This document shows, piece by piece, positions 33,494 to 43,066 of a stretch of 64,000 nucleotides of DNA (position 1 is the stretch's first letter; each line of letters begins with the position of its first letter). Source of the stretch: CAYXLW01 sp964466055 (lineage in GTDB: Bacteria > Patescibacteriota > Gracilibacteria > GCA-2401425); the NCBI GenBank assembly GCA_964466055.1, contig CAYXLW010000002.1, positions 186,001 through 250,000 on the forward strand, in the 5' to 3' direction. The notes below the pieces were generated by a model that saw nothing but the letters and a program-made list of their open reading frames with translations, searched no databases and was not told the origin of the DNA. A program made the translations under genes and the position numbers.

Positions 33494-33811
33494 TTACGAA
33501 TTGGTATTACATTTTCGTAAAACTTCTTGGAATTCTTCATCCGTAGCTTTTTCTCCTTTTAAAACATCACAGTCTTTGTCTTGCCAATATGGCAATTGAC
33601 TCATATTTTTTCTTACAATTTTTTCTGCAAAATTTCTATAAACTTTAGCAACTTGAATAAAGAAATCTACTCCTCCATTAAAAATTTCTTCACAAGTTTT
33701 TACATTCCCATCTTCATTAACGCAGTGTAAGCAAAACTTAGAAGATTCATCTCCATTAGCAAAATCTTCTTTTTTAAGTAGTGGCGTACCACAAGCAATG
33801 CATGTTTTCAT
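33494..33811 (-). CDS. Small zinc-ribbon domain protein
   Basis: A 105-residue protein. C4-x2-C7 and a second pair in KFCLHCVNEDG build a zinc ribbon of the putative Zn_ribbon_2 type, in which a conserved G-TP/M-L segment follows the first pair (CGTPLLKKEDF). The rest is helical with CEEIFNGGVDFFIQVAKVYRN-like and ends in KCNTNS. Proteins of this type are widespread, often linked to transcription or stress, with unknown biochemical role. The next gene on the same strand upstream is the nuclease-like protein. Confidence 0.75.
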   Translation of the reverse strand: MKTCIACGTPLLKKEDFANGDESSKFCLHCVNEDGNVKTCEEIFNGGVDFFIQVAKVYRNFAEKIVRKNMSQLPYWQDKDCDVLKGEKATDEEFQEVLRKCNTNS

Positions 33812-33839
33812 AGTTTTTTTGTTAAAATAATAATTTAAA

Positions 33840-34424
33840 TTATTGTATTTTCATTTTTAGTTCATCTAACTTAGCTTCAAGTAAAAAGTTTGACATATCA
33901 ATATCTTCCTCAAAACCACGTGTTCCAAAAATATTTTTTTCTACATTAAATCCAAATCCAAAAAATTTATCTATTTTTTTTTCTTTTTTTGTTTTTACTT
34001 TTTTTAGAAGATCAAAAATTTCTTTTTCTGAAAAACATAAAATAATGGATTTCCAAAAAATAGATTTTGATTTTATGTTTTTGCTTTGTTGATATATAGG
34101 ATAAAGTCCAAATAATATGTAATAATCAGCATTATTAACGTTGTACTTTTCTAGAAAATTATTAAACCAAAGATGATATTTATATTTAATATCTTTAAAT
34201 TTCCCTGATTTTAATTTTTTAGGCTTATCAACATAGGATCTTGAACTTTTTACTTGTACTCTAATAAGTTTATTTGATTTATTATTATGAATTATAAAAT
34301 CAATTCCTTTTTGTTGTCTGCTTGTAGGAATATAATATGAATTACCCTCTGACTTTTTCAGTTTTTTCTGAAGTTGATTTATAACTTCGTACTCCGAATA
34401 AGGCAATGTAAATATACCTTCCAT
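33840..34424 (-). CDS. PD-(D/E)XK nuclease-like protein
   Basis: A 194-residue protein. GIDFIIHNNKSNKLIRVQVKSSRSY looks like the core of the PD-(D/E)XK fold: the acidic residue in the GIDF strand, then Q-x-K with the catalytic Lys (QVK replacing ExK, as in some homing or repair nucleases). The following WFNNFLEKYNVNNADYYILFG strand-helix fits too. It may be a solitary restriction-like or homing endonuclease; no methyltransferase is adjacent. It lies 30 nt downstream of tyrS on the same strand. The assignment rests on a motif only. Confidence 0.55.
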   Translation of the reverse strand: MEGIFTLPYSEYEVINQLQKKLKKSEGNSYYIPTSRQQKGIDFIIHNNKSNKLIRVQVKSSRSYVDKPKKLKSGKFKDIKYKYHLWFNNFLEKYNVNNADYYILFGLYPIYQQSKNIKSKSIFWKSIILCFSEKEIFDLLKKVKTKKEKKIDKFFGFGFNVEKNIFGTRGFEEDIDMSNFLLEAKLDELKMKIQ

Positions 34425-34454
34425 AATTTTATATTAATTAGTGTAAATATTTTT

Positions 34455-35627
34455 CTATTTAATTTTTATCCACTTCCTCTTCCCAATCTGAATAACCATC
34501 CCAGACTCCACCCTAACAACCTCATCCTTATCATCCTTCTTCACATCATCAATCTTAACACTCCCCTGCTCAATCATCCTCTTACTCTCGGAACTAGAAG
34601 GACAAAGATTAGTTCTATTAATTAAATCCCAAAGTTTCAATTCATTTTCTTCAATTTCTATTTCTGGAATATCATCAGGAATACCACCTTTTTGAAAAAC
34701 TTCCAAAAACTCTTTATGACATTTCTCGGCTTCTTCCTTAGAGTGATATAAAGAAACAATCTCTTTTGCTAATCTAATTTTTATGTCCCTAGGATTGGTG
34801 TCACCTTCAAGTTCCTTCTTTATTTTCTTAATCTCATCCATAGAAACCTCAGTTGCTAACTCAAAGTAATTCAAAATAATATCATCTGGAATAGACATCG
34901 TTTTACCGAACATCTCTTTAGCACTATCCATAAGTGCAATGTAATTTCCAAGTGATTTAGACATTTTCTCATGACCATCTAGACCAACAAGAATAGGAAC
35001 TGTTATAACGTTCTGTGGTTCCATTCCATGAGATTTTTGTATAGGGCGACCACACATCATATTAAATAATTGATCTGTTCCTCCTATTTCTACATCTGCT
35101 TTTACAGCAACACTGTCGTATCCCTGCATTAAAGGATACATAAACTCAACTAAATTAATATGTTGCTGTTTTTTTATTCTGTCTTGAAACATATCTCTCT
35201 CTAACATTTGAGAAACAGTGAAATTTCCAGCTAATTTTAATATCTCTTCAAAATTTAAAGGTGCAAGCCAATCTCCATTATAAACAACTTCAATGTTATC
35301 AATATCAATTACTTTCGATGCCTGTTCAAGATATGTTTTTGAATTCCTATCAATATCTTCTTTTGTTAAAGGTTTTCGTGTTTGAGATTTTCCAGTAGGA
35401 TCACCAATTTGCCCTGTAAATGTACCAAAAATAAGAACAATTTGATGTCCTGCATTTTGGAAGTGTTTTAATTTTCTAAGAGGAACTGCATGACCAAGAG
35501 TAAGATCAGATCCTGTGGGATCTATCCCTAATTTTACTCTAAGTTTTTTCCCACTTTTAAGTTTTTTTTCTAAATCTTCTCTAATGTTAATCTCAACTAC
35601 TCCTCGATTTAGAATTTCATCAATCAT
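34455..35627 (-). CDS. tyrS: Tyrosyl-tRNA synthetase
   Basis: A 390-residue class Ic synthetase. KLGIDPTGSDLTLGHAVPLRK has the HIGH-like motif, GGTDQLFNMMCGR binds tyrosine, and GHEKMSKSLGN is the KMSKS loop. A C-terminal S4 RNA-binding domain follows (LINRTNLCPSSSESKRMIEQGSVKID). The overall layout is the bacterial TyrRS/TyrZ type. The gene is in a minus-strand run downstream of nusA. Confidence 0.96.
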   Translation of the reverse strand: MIDEILNRGVVEINIREDLEKKLKSGKKLRVKLGIDPTGSDLTLGHAVPLRKLKHFQNAGHQIVLIFGTFTGQIGDPTGKSQTRKPLTKEDIDRNSKTYLEQASKVIDIDNIEVVYNGDWLAPLNFEEILKLAGNFTVSQMLERDMFQDRIKKQQHINLVEFMYPLMQGYDSVAVKADVEIGGTDQLFNMMCGRPIQKSHGMEPQNVITVPILVGLDGHEKMSKSLGNYIALMDSAKEMFGKTMSIPDDIILNYFELATEVSMDEIKKIKKELEGDTNPRDIKIRLAKEIVSLYHSKEEAEKCHKEFLEVFQKGGIPDDIPEIEIEENELKLWDLINRTNLCPSSSESKRMIEQGSVKIDDVKKDDKDEVVRVESGMVIQIGKRKWIKIK

Positions 35628-35712
35628 AAAAATAGACTTTAGGATGTTAGGACTTAGATTTTATAATCAAATTAATTCAAAATTACTATTTGTTATCTGT
35701 TATTTACAATTA

Positions 35713-36822
35713 TTAAGCTTTCATACTTGAAAGTTTTTTCATGAAGATTTCAAGCTCTTCAACGTTATACATATCAAGCTCGTAATTTGTTAAATCTGTT
35801 GCTAAACGAATATTTTGCCCCCTTTTACCAATAGCCATTGCACGTTCAGATTCTTCAACAAAAACAGCTGCTCTTTTTTTAATCTTTCTCCCAGTATTAT
35901 GATCAATTGATTCTTCATTATTTATAATAACTACATGTTCAATTTTTGCTGGCTGAAGAGCTCTCGCTATAAGCGTTTCATCTTTCTCACTATATTCAAT
36001 CATGTCTATTCTCTCATTCGCAAGTTCTTCGGTAATCATATTGATTCTTACTCCTTTTTGCCCAACACATGCTCCAATAGGATCAATTTTAGGGTCATTT
36101 GAAGATACGGCAACTTTTGATCTAGAACCTGCATCACGAGCAATCTTTTCAACAACAACTTCTCCTGAAGCAATTTCTGGGATTTCTCTTTCTAATAACT
36201 TTTTAAGTAAACTTGGATGTGATCTTGATATTGAAAGTTGAGGTCCTTTCGTGGTTTGTTTTACTTTATCTAAATAAACAGTAAGCCTTTTTCCTACAAA
36301 ATAATCCTCACCAGGAATTTGGTGTTTTTCAGGAAGTAAAACTGTATTTTTATTTAGACTTAAATATACATAAGAACCATCTACCTTAGTTACCATTGCG
36401 TTTATAATTGAGTCCTCTTTTTCTTTAAAAAGATCAAATAAACTGTCTTTTTCTGCTTCTTGTATTCGTTGAAGTATAACTTGTTTTGCTGCCTGGGCTG
36501 CTATTCTCCCATATTTTAAAGGCGTAACATCAATTCTAATTTCATCTCCAATTTCAATATCTTTCTTCATTTTTCTTACCTCATCAATATGAATTTCTTG
36601 ATCACTATCCTCAACAACATCTACAACTTCTTTAACTAAATATACAGTTGCTGAATCGATTGTCTCGCCCTTAAACTCAATTTCAATTTCTTGATTTTTA
36701 TTCCCATAATCTTTTCTGTAAGCAGTAATTAAGGCTGATTTAATAGCAGTAATTATTTTTTCTTCAGAGATATTTTTTTCTTGAGCAATTTGGCTTACCA
36801 TTGCTAAAAAATTTTCAGACAT
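35713..36822 (-). CDS. nusA: Transcription termination/antitermination factor NusA
   Basis: A 369-residue protein with the NusA N-terminal RNAP-binding domain (about 1-125), S1 domain, and two KH domains (DPIGACVGQKGVRINMI and RAMAIGKRGQNIRLA). It lacks the C-terminal acidic repeats of gammaproteobacteria, as most bacteria do. It binds RNA polymerase and nascent RNA to regulate pausing and termination. The start MSENFLAMVSQIA agrees with the family. Confidence 0.94.
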   Translation of the reverse strand: MSENFLAMVSQIAQEKNISEEKIITAIKSALITAYRKDYGNKNQEIEIEFKGETIDSATVYLVKEVVDVVEDSDQEIHIDEVRKMKKDIEIGDEIRIDVTPLKYGRIAAQAAKQVILQRIQEAEKDSLFDLFKEKEDSIINAMVTKVDGSYVYLSLNKNTVLLPEKHQIPGEDYFVGKRLTVYLDKVKQTTKGPQLSISRSHPSLLKKLLEREIPEIASGEVVVEKIARDAGSRSKVAVSSNDPKIDPIGACVGQKGVRINMITEELANERIDMIEYSEKDETLIARALQPAKIEHVVIINNEESIDHNTGRKIKKRAAVFVEESERAMAIGKRGQNIRLATDLTNYELDMYNVEELEIFMKKLSSMKA

Positions 36823-36968
36823 AAGTATAGTGTTTTAAAAAATATTTTTAAAAAAAGAAAGTTACTCAAATTAACTCTTCTTATCGTGGAGCATTATATG
36901 TAAAACCTTTATAAAATTCAATAGAATCTTGGATTTAGATAAAAAAGAAACCGTAGAGAATTAAATAA

Positions 36969-37283
36969 TTAGTGATTTAAAAACTTAGTTTTATATTTTT
37001 CTATTTGAGGAATAAGTTGTTTTTTAGCAAGATCTAAAGCTTCAGTAACAATAGAACCATTTGCTTCTGATACCAATGTATCTTTTGGAACAAAAACTTT
37101 TATAACACATGTTATAGATTCTTCTTTTGCTTTTGTAACATCATGACTTATATCAATCTTAATTTCAGAAGACTCATCTTTAATTCTTTTTGCAAGTGTG
37201 GAAATTTTTTCCATTTTTGCTATTATGTACTCATCTTCTTCTTTCTTTAAAGTAAGTCCTTTTGCGTGAATAATAACTTTCAT
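36969..37283 (-). CDS. hpf: Ribosome hibernation promoting factor (short HPF/RaiA type)
   Basis: About 104 residues when started at ATG 37283 (MKVIIHAKGLTLKKEEDEYI), which matches the beginning of the family; a longer frame back to 37328 adds 15 hydrophobic residues that do not fit. The single beta-alpha-beta-beta-beta-alpha domain is complete (KIDISHDVTKAKEESITCVIKVFVPKDTLV, then a C-terminal helix). It binds the 30S decoding region in stationary phase. The short form lacks the dimerisation domain of long HPF. Identity is moderately firm. Confidence 0.82.
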   Translation of the reverse strand: MKVIIHAKGLTLKKEEDEYIIAKMEKISTLAKRIKDESSEIKIDISHDVTKAKEESITCVIKVFVPKDTLVSEANGSIVTEALDLAKKQLIPQIEKYKTKFLNH

Positions 37284-37440
37284 ATGTTTTGGATTAGAAA
37301 ATATATAAAATAAAAATCCTGTAATCAAAGGTTAAAACAGCCAATTTATTTCTGAGAGGATTATAATAAATTAATATATAATTTAAAATTGAAAATTTAT
37401 AGTTTTTTTTGATTAAGAAAAGACTATAAACATTATAGGC

Positions 37441-40400
37441 TTATTTACTGACTTCCACTCTATTTTTAGAAGAAAAAAGAACTTTACCATTCTCATATAC
37501 TGTTTTTACAAAAACATCATATTCACCAGTAAGTGGCCTAATCCATAAATACTCAAAAATTCCGCTTGAACCATCTTCTAAATTTTTAATCTCAAAGAGT
37601 ATTTGATCTTCGGTTTCAATATCTGTTTCAGATTTATATCGAGCAATAAGAACAACTTCATTAACATCTGGTAAATCATCAGAAGGAACAAAAAACTTGA
37701 TTCTTTCTGAATCTCCAAATTTGATATTTTCAGATACTTCTACTTTTAAATCTTTTGAGATTTCTTTTGAAGTCACTCTAACTTCAATTTCATCCTCTGC
37801 CGTATTGGAAGTATTGTCATATGCTATAATCTTTATTTTATAAGTTCCTACTTCGCTTGGGAGTTTAATTTCTCCAGTATAAGGGGAAATTTCAGAACTT
37901 GTTACCTTTACATCGTTCAGAAAAAAATCAACATGAGAAATGTCTCCCCTCTTGTCATAAGAATAAGTTTGAACTGAAATTATTGAAGAAGCGAAAAGAC
38001 TTTCTCCATTTTTCGGGAAAATTATTTCAGTATTTGGAGCCTGAGAATCTTCAGCTACTTTAACTTGAATAGAAGTTGAGCTTGAATTATATAAAGTGTC
38101 ATATGCTTTTACTTTTATACTAAAAGTATCTCCTACTTTTGTGCCATCAGAAAATATTATATTTCCTTTATACGGAGGAGTTCTATTTGTATCAACAAGT
38201 TTATCATCTAGGAAAAACTCAACAAATGAGATCCCCTGCTTTGAGTTTATTTCAGTCCATACGCCAACACCTTTTTCTCCAACTATCCCAAAAGATGTAG
38301 GTGATATAATTTTTACTTCTGGTTTTTCAGAAGTGTTTTGTGAGGTATGAATTGTTTCTATATCTTGTGGAACACTTGATAAAACTTCATCAACATTTAA
38401 CCTTTCTAGAAACTCTTTTGAATGTGCTTCTGCCCATCTTTTTACAGGATTTTGCCAATCTGGATTGTCCGGCTTTTGTGAAGACCACCGTACAACTGCA
38501 ATTTTCTTTTTTGCATCTTCAGGAGTAAATTCATTAGGTAATTTCCCGCTTATTTTATCAACTGTAATTATTTTTAAAGATGAATCATATTCTTTAGGGA
38601 TGTTAAATGAAGAAAAAATTTCTTTAGTAATTAAACTTTTGGGAAAATCAGCAGTAGGTAACTTCCCAGTAATTGATGAAACAAGAACAGATTTAATTCC
38701 TGTAGGTCTTTGAAAATCTTTTGATTCCTTTTCTTTCAAAGCTTCTATCATAAATTGTCTCCAAATAGGACCTGCTGTTGAAAATCCACTTGAATTTTTC
38801 GCCATTGCTGAACCGTCATTATTACCAGCCCAAACAGTTGTAATCAAATCTGGAGTATATCCTATAGTCCATCCATCTAATGGCCATACAATATCTTTAA
38901 TTTTCTTGTTAGATGTACCAGTTTTTACTGCGTTTATATGATTTGGTAATTGAAGAACTGAATTCCATCCATGTCCTCTGGCTGATGGATCTGCTAATAC
39001 ATTTGTGACCAAATAAGCCGTTTCTTCATCTAAAACTTGTTTTCCTTCCTTTTCTTCTAAAGATTCAAGAATATTACCATTTTTATCTACTATTTTTAAA
39101 AACGGAGTAATCTCAACTCTTTTCCCTAAATTGGCAAATGTAGCATAAGCTTGAGCCATATCTAACGGACGAATTTCTGCTACTCCTAAAGATATTGCTG
39201 ATCCATACCAGTCAGCCTCCTTTAGAAAACTTAACCCCATGCCTTTTGCAATATTATATGTTTTTTCAAGTCCTCCAAGTATACCTGCTTTTATAGCTGG
39301 AATATTTAAGGAATTTCCTAATGCTCTTCTCATTGAAATAGGACCTCTATATAGTCCATCAAAATTTTTTGGTTTGTAATTATTCCCAAAATCTGTTTGC
39401 AGATCAAAAACTACGGTTGCTGGTGCATATCCTGAAGAAAAAGCTGCAGCATAAGCAAAAGGTTTAAATGAAGATCCAGGAAGTCTTCTTTGTAAGATAA
39501 CATTCACCTTACCATCATTTTCTTCATCCCAATAATCCCTTGCTCCTACCATTGATATAATCTCACCAGTTTTAGGTATAATAGAAATTAATGCCGCGTT
39601 TTTTGCTCCATATTTTTTCTCGTTTATCTCACTTCTCTCTTTTAATATTTCTTCAGCCTTCTTTTGAAGTTCATAATCAAGAGTTGTATATATTTTTAAT
39701 CCTCCAGCACTTACAAATTCTTTCCCATATGTTTCTTCAAGTAAGCTTTTCACATACATAACAAAATGAGGGGCTTTTATATCTACCCTAAAAGTTTTAA
39801 AAGAAAAATTTGCTAGTTCTTTTTCAGTTTTATCTTTTACTTCTTCTTCAATAAATCCAAGTTCCACCATACGACCAAGAACAGCACTTGTACGTCCAGG
39901 TATGATAATTTTAGATCCATTATTAAGTTCTATTTCCATAGGTAATAAACCTAACTCTATACTCTCTTCACCAATTTCTTCCAACAATTCTAAATATGAA
40001 CTAACATCAATTTCTTTTATTTTTTCTTCAGGAATTATTAGTTTTGTTGTTTTATTGTTATCATATGGAGAGTAACGACTTGGAGCTTGAGGTAAAGCTG
40101 CTAATATCGCAGATTCTGCTAAATTTATTTTTTCAACAGGCTTACCAAAAAATGTTAAAGACGCTTGTTCTACGCCAAAAGAATTTGAACCATAAGGGAT
40201 AGAATTTAAGTACATTGCCAAAATCTCATCTTTTTCAAATTTCCATTCAAGCTGAAGAGATAAAATCAATTCTTTTATTTTTCTTGTGTAAGTTTTTTCA
40301 GAACTCAGGAATGTATTTTTTATGAATTGTTGAGTTAGGGTAGATCCTCCACCTTTATGAGAACCAAAATTTACTATTTCTGAAAGAAGTGCACGTGTAT

Positions 40401-40770
40401 ATCCCTTCCATGAAAATCCGCTATGTTCAAAAAATGTAGCATCTTCAATCGCTATTGTTGATTTAATTAGAGAGTCAGGGATCTTTTCAATAGGAACAGT
40501 TTTCCTATTTTCATCACCATGTATTGTATAAAGCTCTTCTCCATTTCTATCATAAATAATAGATGACTCTGCAAATACTATTTCGTTTATATTTGAAATA
40601 TTTGGAAGATCTTTTATTATCCAGAGTAAAAAAATAATTAGTGCAACAGTTGCTACTGCTAAAGCAAAAAGAATAAATACCATAAACTTTTTTAGCCATT
40701 GAAATCCACTTTTTTGGCTTTTTAGTCTATGTAATGAAGCAATGATGGATGTTATTTTAAAGTCGGACAT
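37441..40770 (-). CDS. Class A penicillin-binding protein with C-terminal Ig-like domains
   Basis: An 1109-residue bifunctional PBP1A-type enzyme. A cytoplasmic tail and one membrane helix (about 28-52) are followed by the GT51 glycosyltransferase (AIEDATFFEHSGFSWKGYTRA, then GGSTLTQQFIKN, RKIKELILSLQLE). The transpeptidase has SSFK (Ser near residue 434), and KTGTS near residue 616. Residues from about 800 hold three Ig/FN3-like beta domains (PEVKIISPTSFGIVGEKGVGVW, PNTEIIFPKNGESLFASSII), a CPR-typical extension probably for wall or partner binding. It polymerises and cross-links peptidoglycan. Confidence 0.93.
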   Translation of the reverse strand: MSDFKITSIIASLHRLKSQKSGFQWLKKFMVFILFALAVATVALIIFLLWIIKDLPNISNINEIVFAESSIIYDRNGEELYTIHGDENRKTVPIEKIPDSLIKSTIAIEDATFFEHSGFSWKGYTRALLSEIVNFGSHKGGGSTLTQQFIKNTFLSSEKTYTRKIKELILSLQLEWKFEKDEILAMYLNSIPYGSNSFGVEQASLTFFGKPVEKINLAESAILAALPQAPSRYSPYDNNKTTKLIIPEEKIKEIDVSSYLELLEEIGEESIELGLLPMEIELNNGSKIIIPGRTSAVLGRMVELGFIEEEVKDKTEKELANFSFKTFRVDIKAPHFVMYVKSLLEETYGKEFVSAGGLKIYTTLDYELQKKAEEILKERSEINEKKYGAKNAALISIIPKTGEIISMVGARDYWDEENDGKVNVILQRRLPGSSFKPFAYAAAFSSGYAPATVVFDLQTDFGNNYKPKNFDGLYRGPISMRRALGNSLNIPAIKAGILGGLEKTYNIAKGMGLSFLKEADWYGSAISLGVAEIRPLDMAQAYATFANLGKRVEITPFLKIVDKNGNILESLEEKEGKQVLDEETAYLVTNVLADPSARGHGWNSVLQLPNHINAVKTGTSNKKIKDIVWPLDGWTIGYTPDLITTVWAGNNDGSAMAKNSSGFSTAGPIWRQFMIEALKEKESKDFQRPTGIKSVLVSSITGKLPTADFPKSLITKEIFSSFNIPKEYDSSLKIITVDKISGKLPNEFTPEDAKKKIAVVRWSSQKPDNPDWQNPVKRWAEAHSKEFLERLNVDEVLSSVPQDIETIHTSQNTSEKPEVKIISPTSFGIVGEKGVGVWTEINSKQGISFVEFFLDDKLVDTNRTPPYKGNIIFSDGTKVGDTFSIKVKAYDTLYNSSSTSIQVKVAEDSQAPNTEIIFPKNGESLFASSIISVQTYSYDKRGDISHVDFFLNDVKVTSSEISPYTGEIKLPSEVGTYKIKIIAYDNTSNTAEDEIEVRVTSKEISKDLKVEVSENIKFGDSERIKFFVPSDDLPDVNEVVLIARYKSETDIETEDQILFEIKNLEDGSSGIFEYLWIRPLTGEYDVFVKTVYENGKVLFSSKNRVEVSK

Positions 40771-40906
40771 TAGTTTGGGGGATTAGAAGACTAGAAATTT
40801 GGAATAAATATAAAATTCTGTTTTATTTTAAGGGAATAGAAAAAAATATCAATGAATTGATTTCATTGATAATATATAAACTAAAAATTGGGAGAATAAA
40901 AGCTTT

Positions 40907-42532
40907 TTAACTTTTCCCTTTTTCTATATCTCTATATTTTTCAACATATTCATTAAACCTATTTCTTGATAATGATTGTTCTGTTATGTTCATAACTTCA
41001 TTAAGAAAGGCTATGAATGTTTCTTTTTTAGAAAATGAAGTTAAGTAACTCTTATTTAGAGGTTTCCCTTTATCATTTAATCCACCTAAAATTAATAATT
41101 CTATAGCAAATGAACTTAAATTTTTTGGGAAAAATTCTTCGTAAAATTTATGTGGCATCTTTTTCATTTCTTTATCAATTCTTTCAAAAGCCCCTGCGAA
41201 TCCTATATTTCCCAATTTATATTCTTTCTTATCTCCTCCAATAATAGTAACCGTTTCCCCATTAAAAAATTGATTCAATTCTAGTATTTTATCCAAAATT
41301 AATTTAATTTTTTCTTTTTTCTTTTCTATAGGAATTAAATCAAAATTTTCTAATACACCAAAAGCTTCTTCAAAAATTTTTTGGGAAATTTTATTACTAT
41401 CTTTTCCTTCTTCAACTTGTAGAAGAAATTTATTTACATATTCTAAAAATTCTTGTTCCAAAAAATTACTTATACTTATATCTGAAATATCTTTCATTGT
41501 GTCATCCATGAGTTCTATATCTTTATTCCAGCTATTATCACCATTTATAATTTTAGGAGCTATGTTTATGCTTAAAAAAAAGTTCATGTATTTTTCAAAC
41601 GATTCTTTTAATGTTTTTATTTTATCTATTAAATTAGTATTTTTTAAAATGTTTCCTATATTTTCAATTTTTTTAAAAAGACTATCAATGTTTGCTCTAA
41701 TCGAACGCTCTGTTTCCTCATTCTCAAATTCTTTGGCTTTACTAATTAATCCAGGATTTTTTTCTTCGAAAAGCTTCCATTTTTCCTTAAATTCTGCCAT
41801 TTTATCTGATTGTAATATTTGTTCTTCTGTATTTGTGAAATATACCCAATTGTCTCTTATGGATGGCAATTGACTGAGATACTCTGATTTTTTAAGATTA
41901 ATAAAGCTTAATGCTTGATTATCATTACCACATTCTTCTATATTATGTAATATGATGTCAAATTCAGGGACTAAATGATTTATTTCGTTATTATCGATAT
42001 CTATTATTTTACTCATTATTACTCTAATTTCGCCTAAAGGAATTAGAAATTTTTGAAGAACTTCACTTTCTGAAATCCTTTTATTTGTTTCAAAAAACTC
42101 ACCTAAATTAGTATCTGCTATAAGTCGATCTCCCTTAGCTCTATTCAATCTTGCTTGAATAATGTTGTTGATTTGCTCATTACTAACTTCTACTTTGTTA
42201 CTATTTTGAACTACTTTTATGATCTCTAAAGCATTACGGTATAATAATATATTTAGATCTTTTAACTCATAAAGAAGAGAAGTAGATCTCTTTAAATTTT
42301 CTGGTAAATTATTTCTAAACTCAACTTTTAGTTTATGATTTTCAGGCAGATCATTATTATCTACCGTTGAAGCAAAATTTATAATATTGCCAATTTTTTT
42401 ATTAAAAGTATTAAAAGTATTAATTGGAAAAAAAGATTTCCTAGAAAAATCAGGATTGTTTCTATTTGATCGATTTAAAGCTTCTAATTCAATATTTAAA
42501 TCCGGCAATTTTTCACTTTTAGGAGTACTCAA
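40907..42532 (-). CDS. Large helical protein, unknown
   Basis: A 541-residue protein, largely helical with probable coiled-coil stretches. No signal peptide or membrane helix is seen, and no recognised catalytic motif. The visible composition is acidic and Asn/Lys-rich. It lies on the minus strand between a 134-residue unknown protein and the PBP gene, about 100 nt from each, which suggests separate transcription. Function is not known. Confidence 0.7.
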   Translation of the reverse strand: MSTPKSEKLPDLNIELEALNRSNRNNPDFSRKSFFPINTFNTFNKKIGNIINFASTVDNNDLPENHKLKVEFRNNLPENLKRSTSLLYELKDLNILLYRNALEIIKVVQNSNKVEVSNEQINNIIQARLNRAKGDRLIADTNLGEFFETNKRISESEVLQKFLIPLGEIRVIMSKIIDIDNNEINHLVPEFDIILHNIEECGNDNQALSFINLKKSEYLSQLPSIRDNWVYFTNTEEQILQSDKMAEFKEKWKLFEEKNPGLISKAKEFENEETERSIRANIDSLFKKIENIGNILKNTNLIDKIKTLKESFEKYMNFFLSINIAPKIINGDNSWNKDIELMDDTMKDISDISISNFLEQEFLEYVNKFLLQVEEGKDSNKISQKIFEEAFGVLENFDLIPIEKKKEKIKLILDKILELNQFFNGETVTIIGGDKKEYKLGNIGFAGAFERIDKEMKKMPHKFYEEFFPKNLSSFAIELLILGGLNDKGKPLNKSYLTSFSKKETFIAFLNEVMNITEQSLSRNRFNEYVEKYRDIEKGKS

Positions 42533-42631
42533 ATACTTTTAGTATTAAGAATTCTTTAAATTATATCATGAAACCAACAAAATTACTAGAAAAATATCTA
42601 GGATAAATGTAATTATAAAAAGCAGAGATTT

Positions 42632-43036
42632 TTAAGCAGTTTTTTCATGCTCTCCAAAAAGCTTCTCTACTAAAGCTTGTTTCTTTGCCTGTAGTTTTTT
42701 CTTTACATAAGGATCAGATTTGGCATGATAAGCTCTTGCTGTACTTAAAGCACTAGAAATATCTCCAGCATTATCTTTCTCAGCTGCTTTTACCAATGCT
42801 TCAGCGACATTTCCTTCTGCAATATCTATTTCAGTTTCAGTGTCTTTTACCCCCTCCTTTATTCCTTCACTAATTTTACTTTCCATAGCAACAATTTGAT
42901 CATCGGAAACATCTTTAGATATCCCCAATTGCTCTCTAATTCTTTTCGCCTTATCTTTATTTAATTTTTTAATTTCACCATCAGAAAGTGGGCGTATATT
43001 ATCTGGACCTATATGTAATTTTTCATCACTAAGCAT
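42632..43036 (-). CDS. Small charged helical protein, unknown
   Basis: A 134-residue soluble protein, helical and highly charged. The N-terminal third (LSDEKLHIGPDNIRPLSDGE) is followed by KDKAKRIREQLGI; the C-terminal half contains TEIDIAEGNVAEALVKAAEKD and repeated Lys. No domain is recognised. It starts 30 nt downstream of ychF on the same strand and may share its transcript. Confidence 0.65.
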   Translation of the reverse strand: MLSDEKLHIGPDNIRPLSDGEIKKLNKDKAKRIREQLGISKDVSDDQIVAMESKISEGIKEGVKDTETEIDIAEGNVAEALVKAAEKDNAGDISSALSTARAYHAKSDPYVKKKLQAKKQALVEKLFGEHEKTA

Positions 43037-43066
43037 TCAAACTATTTAATTAAAAGTGTATATTAC

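Noticed and set aside
37284..37328. N-terminal extension of hpf
   Set aside because: Fifteen hydrophobic residues before MKVIIHAKGL do not fit the family.
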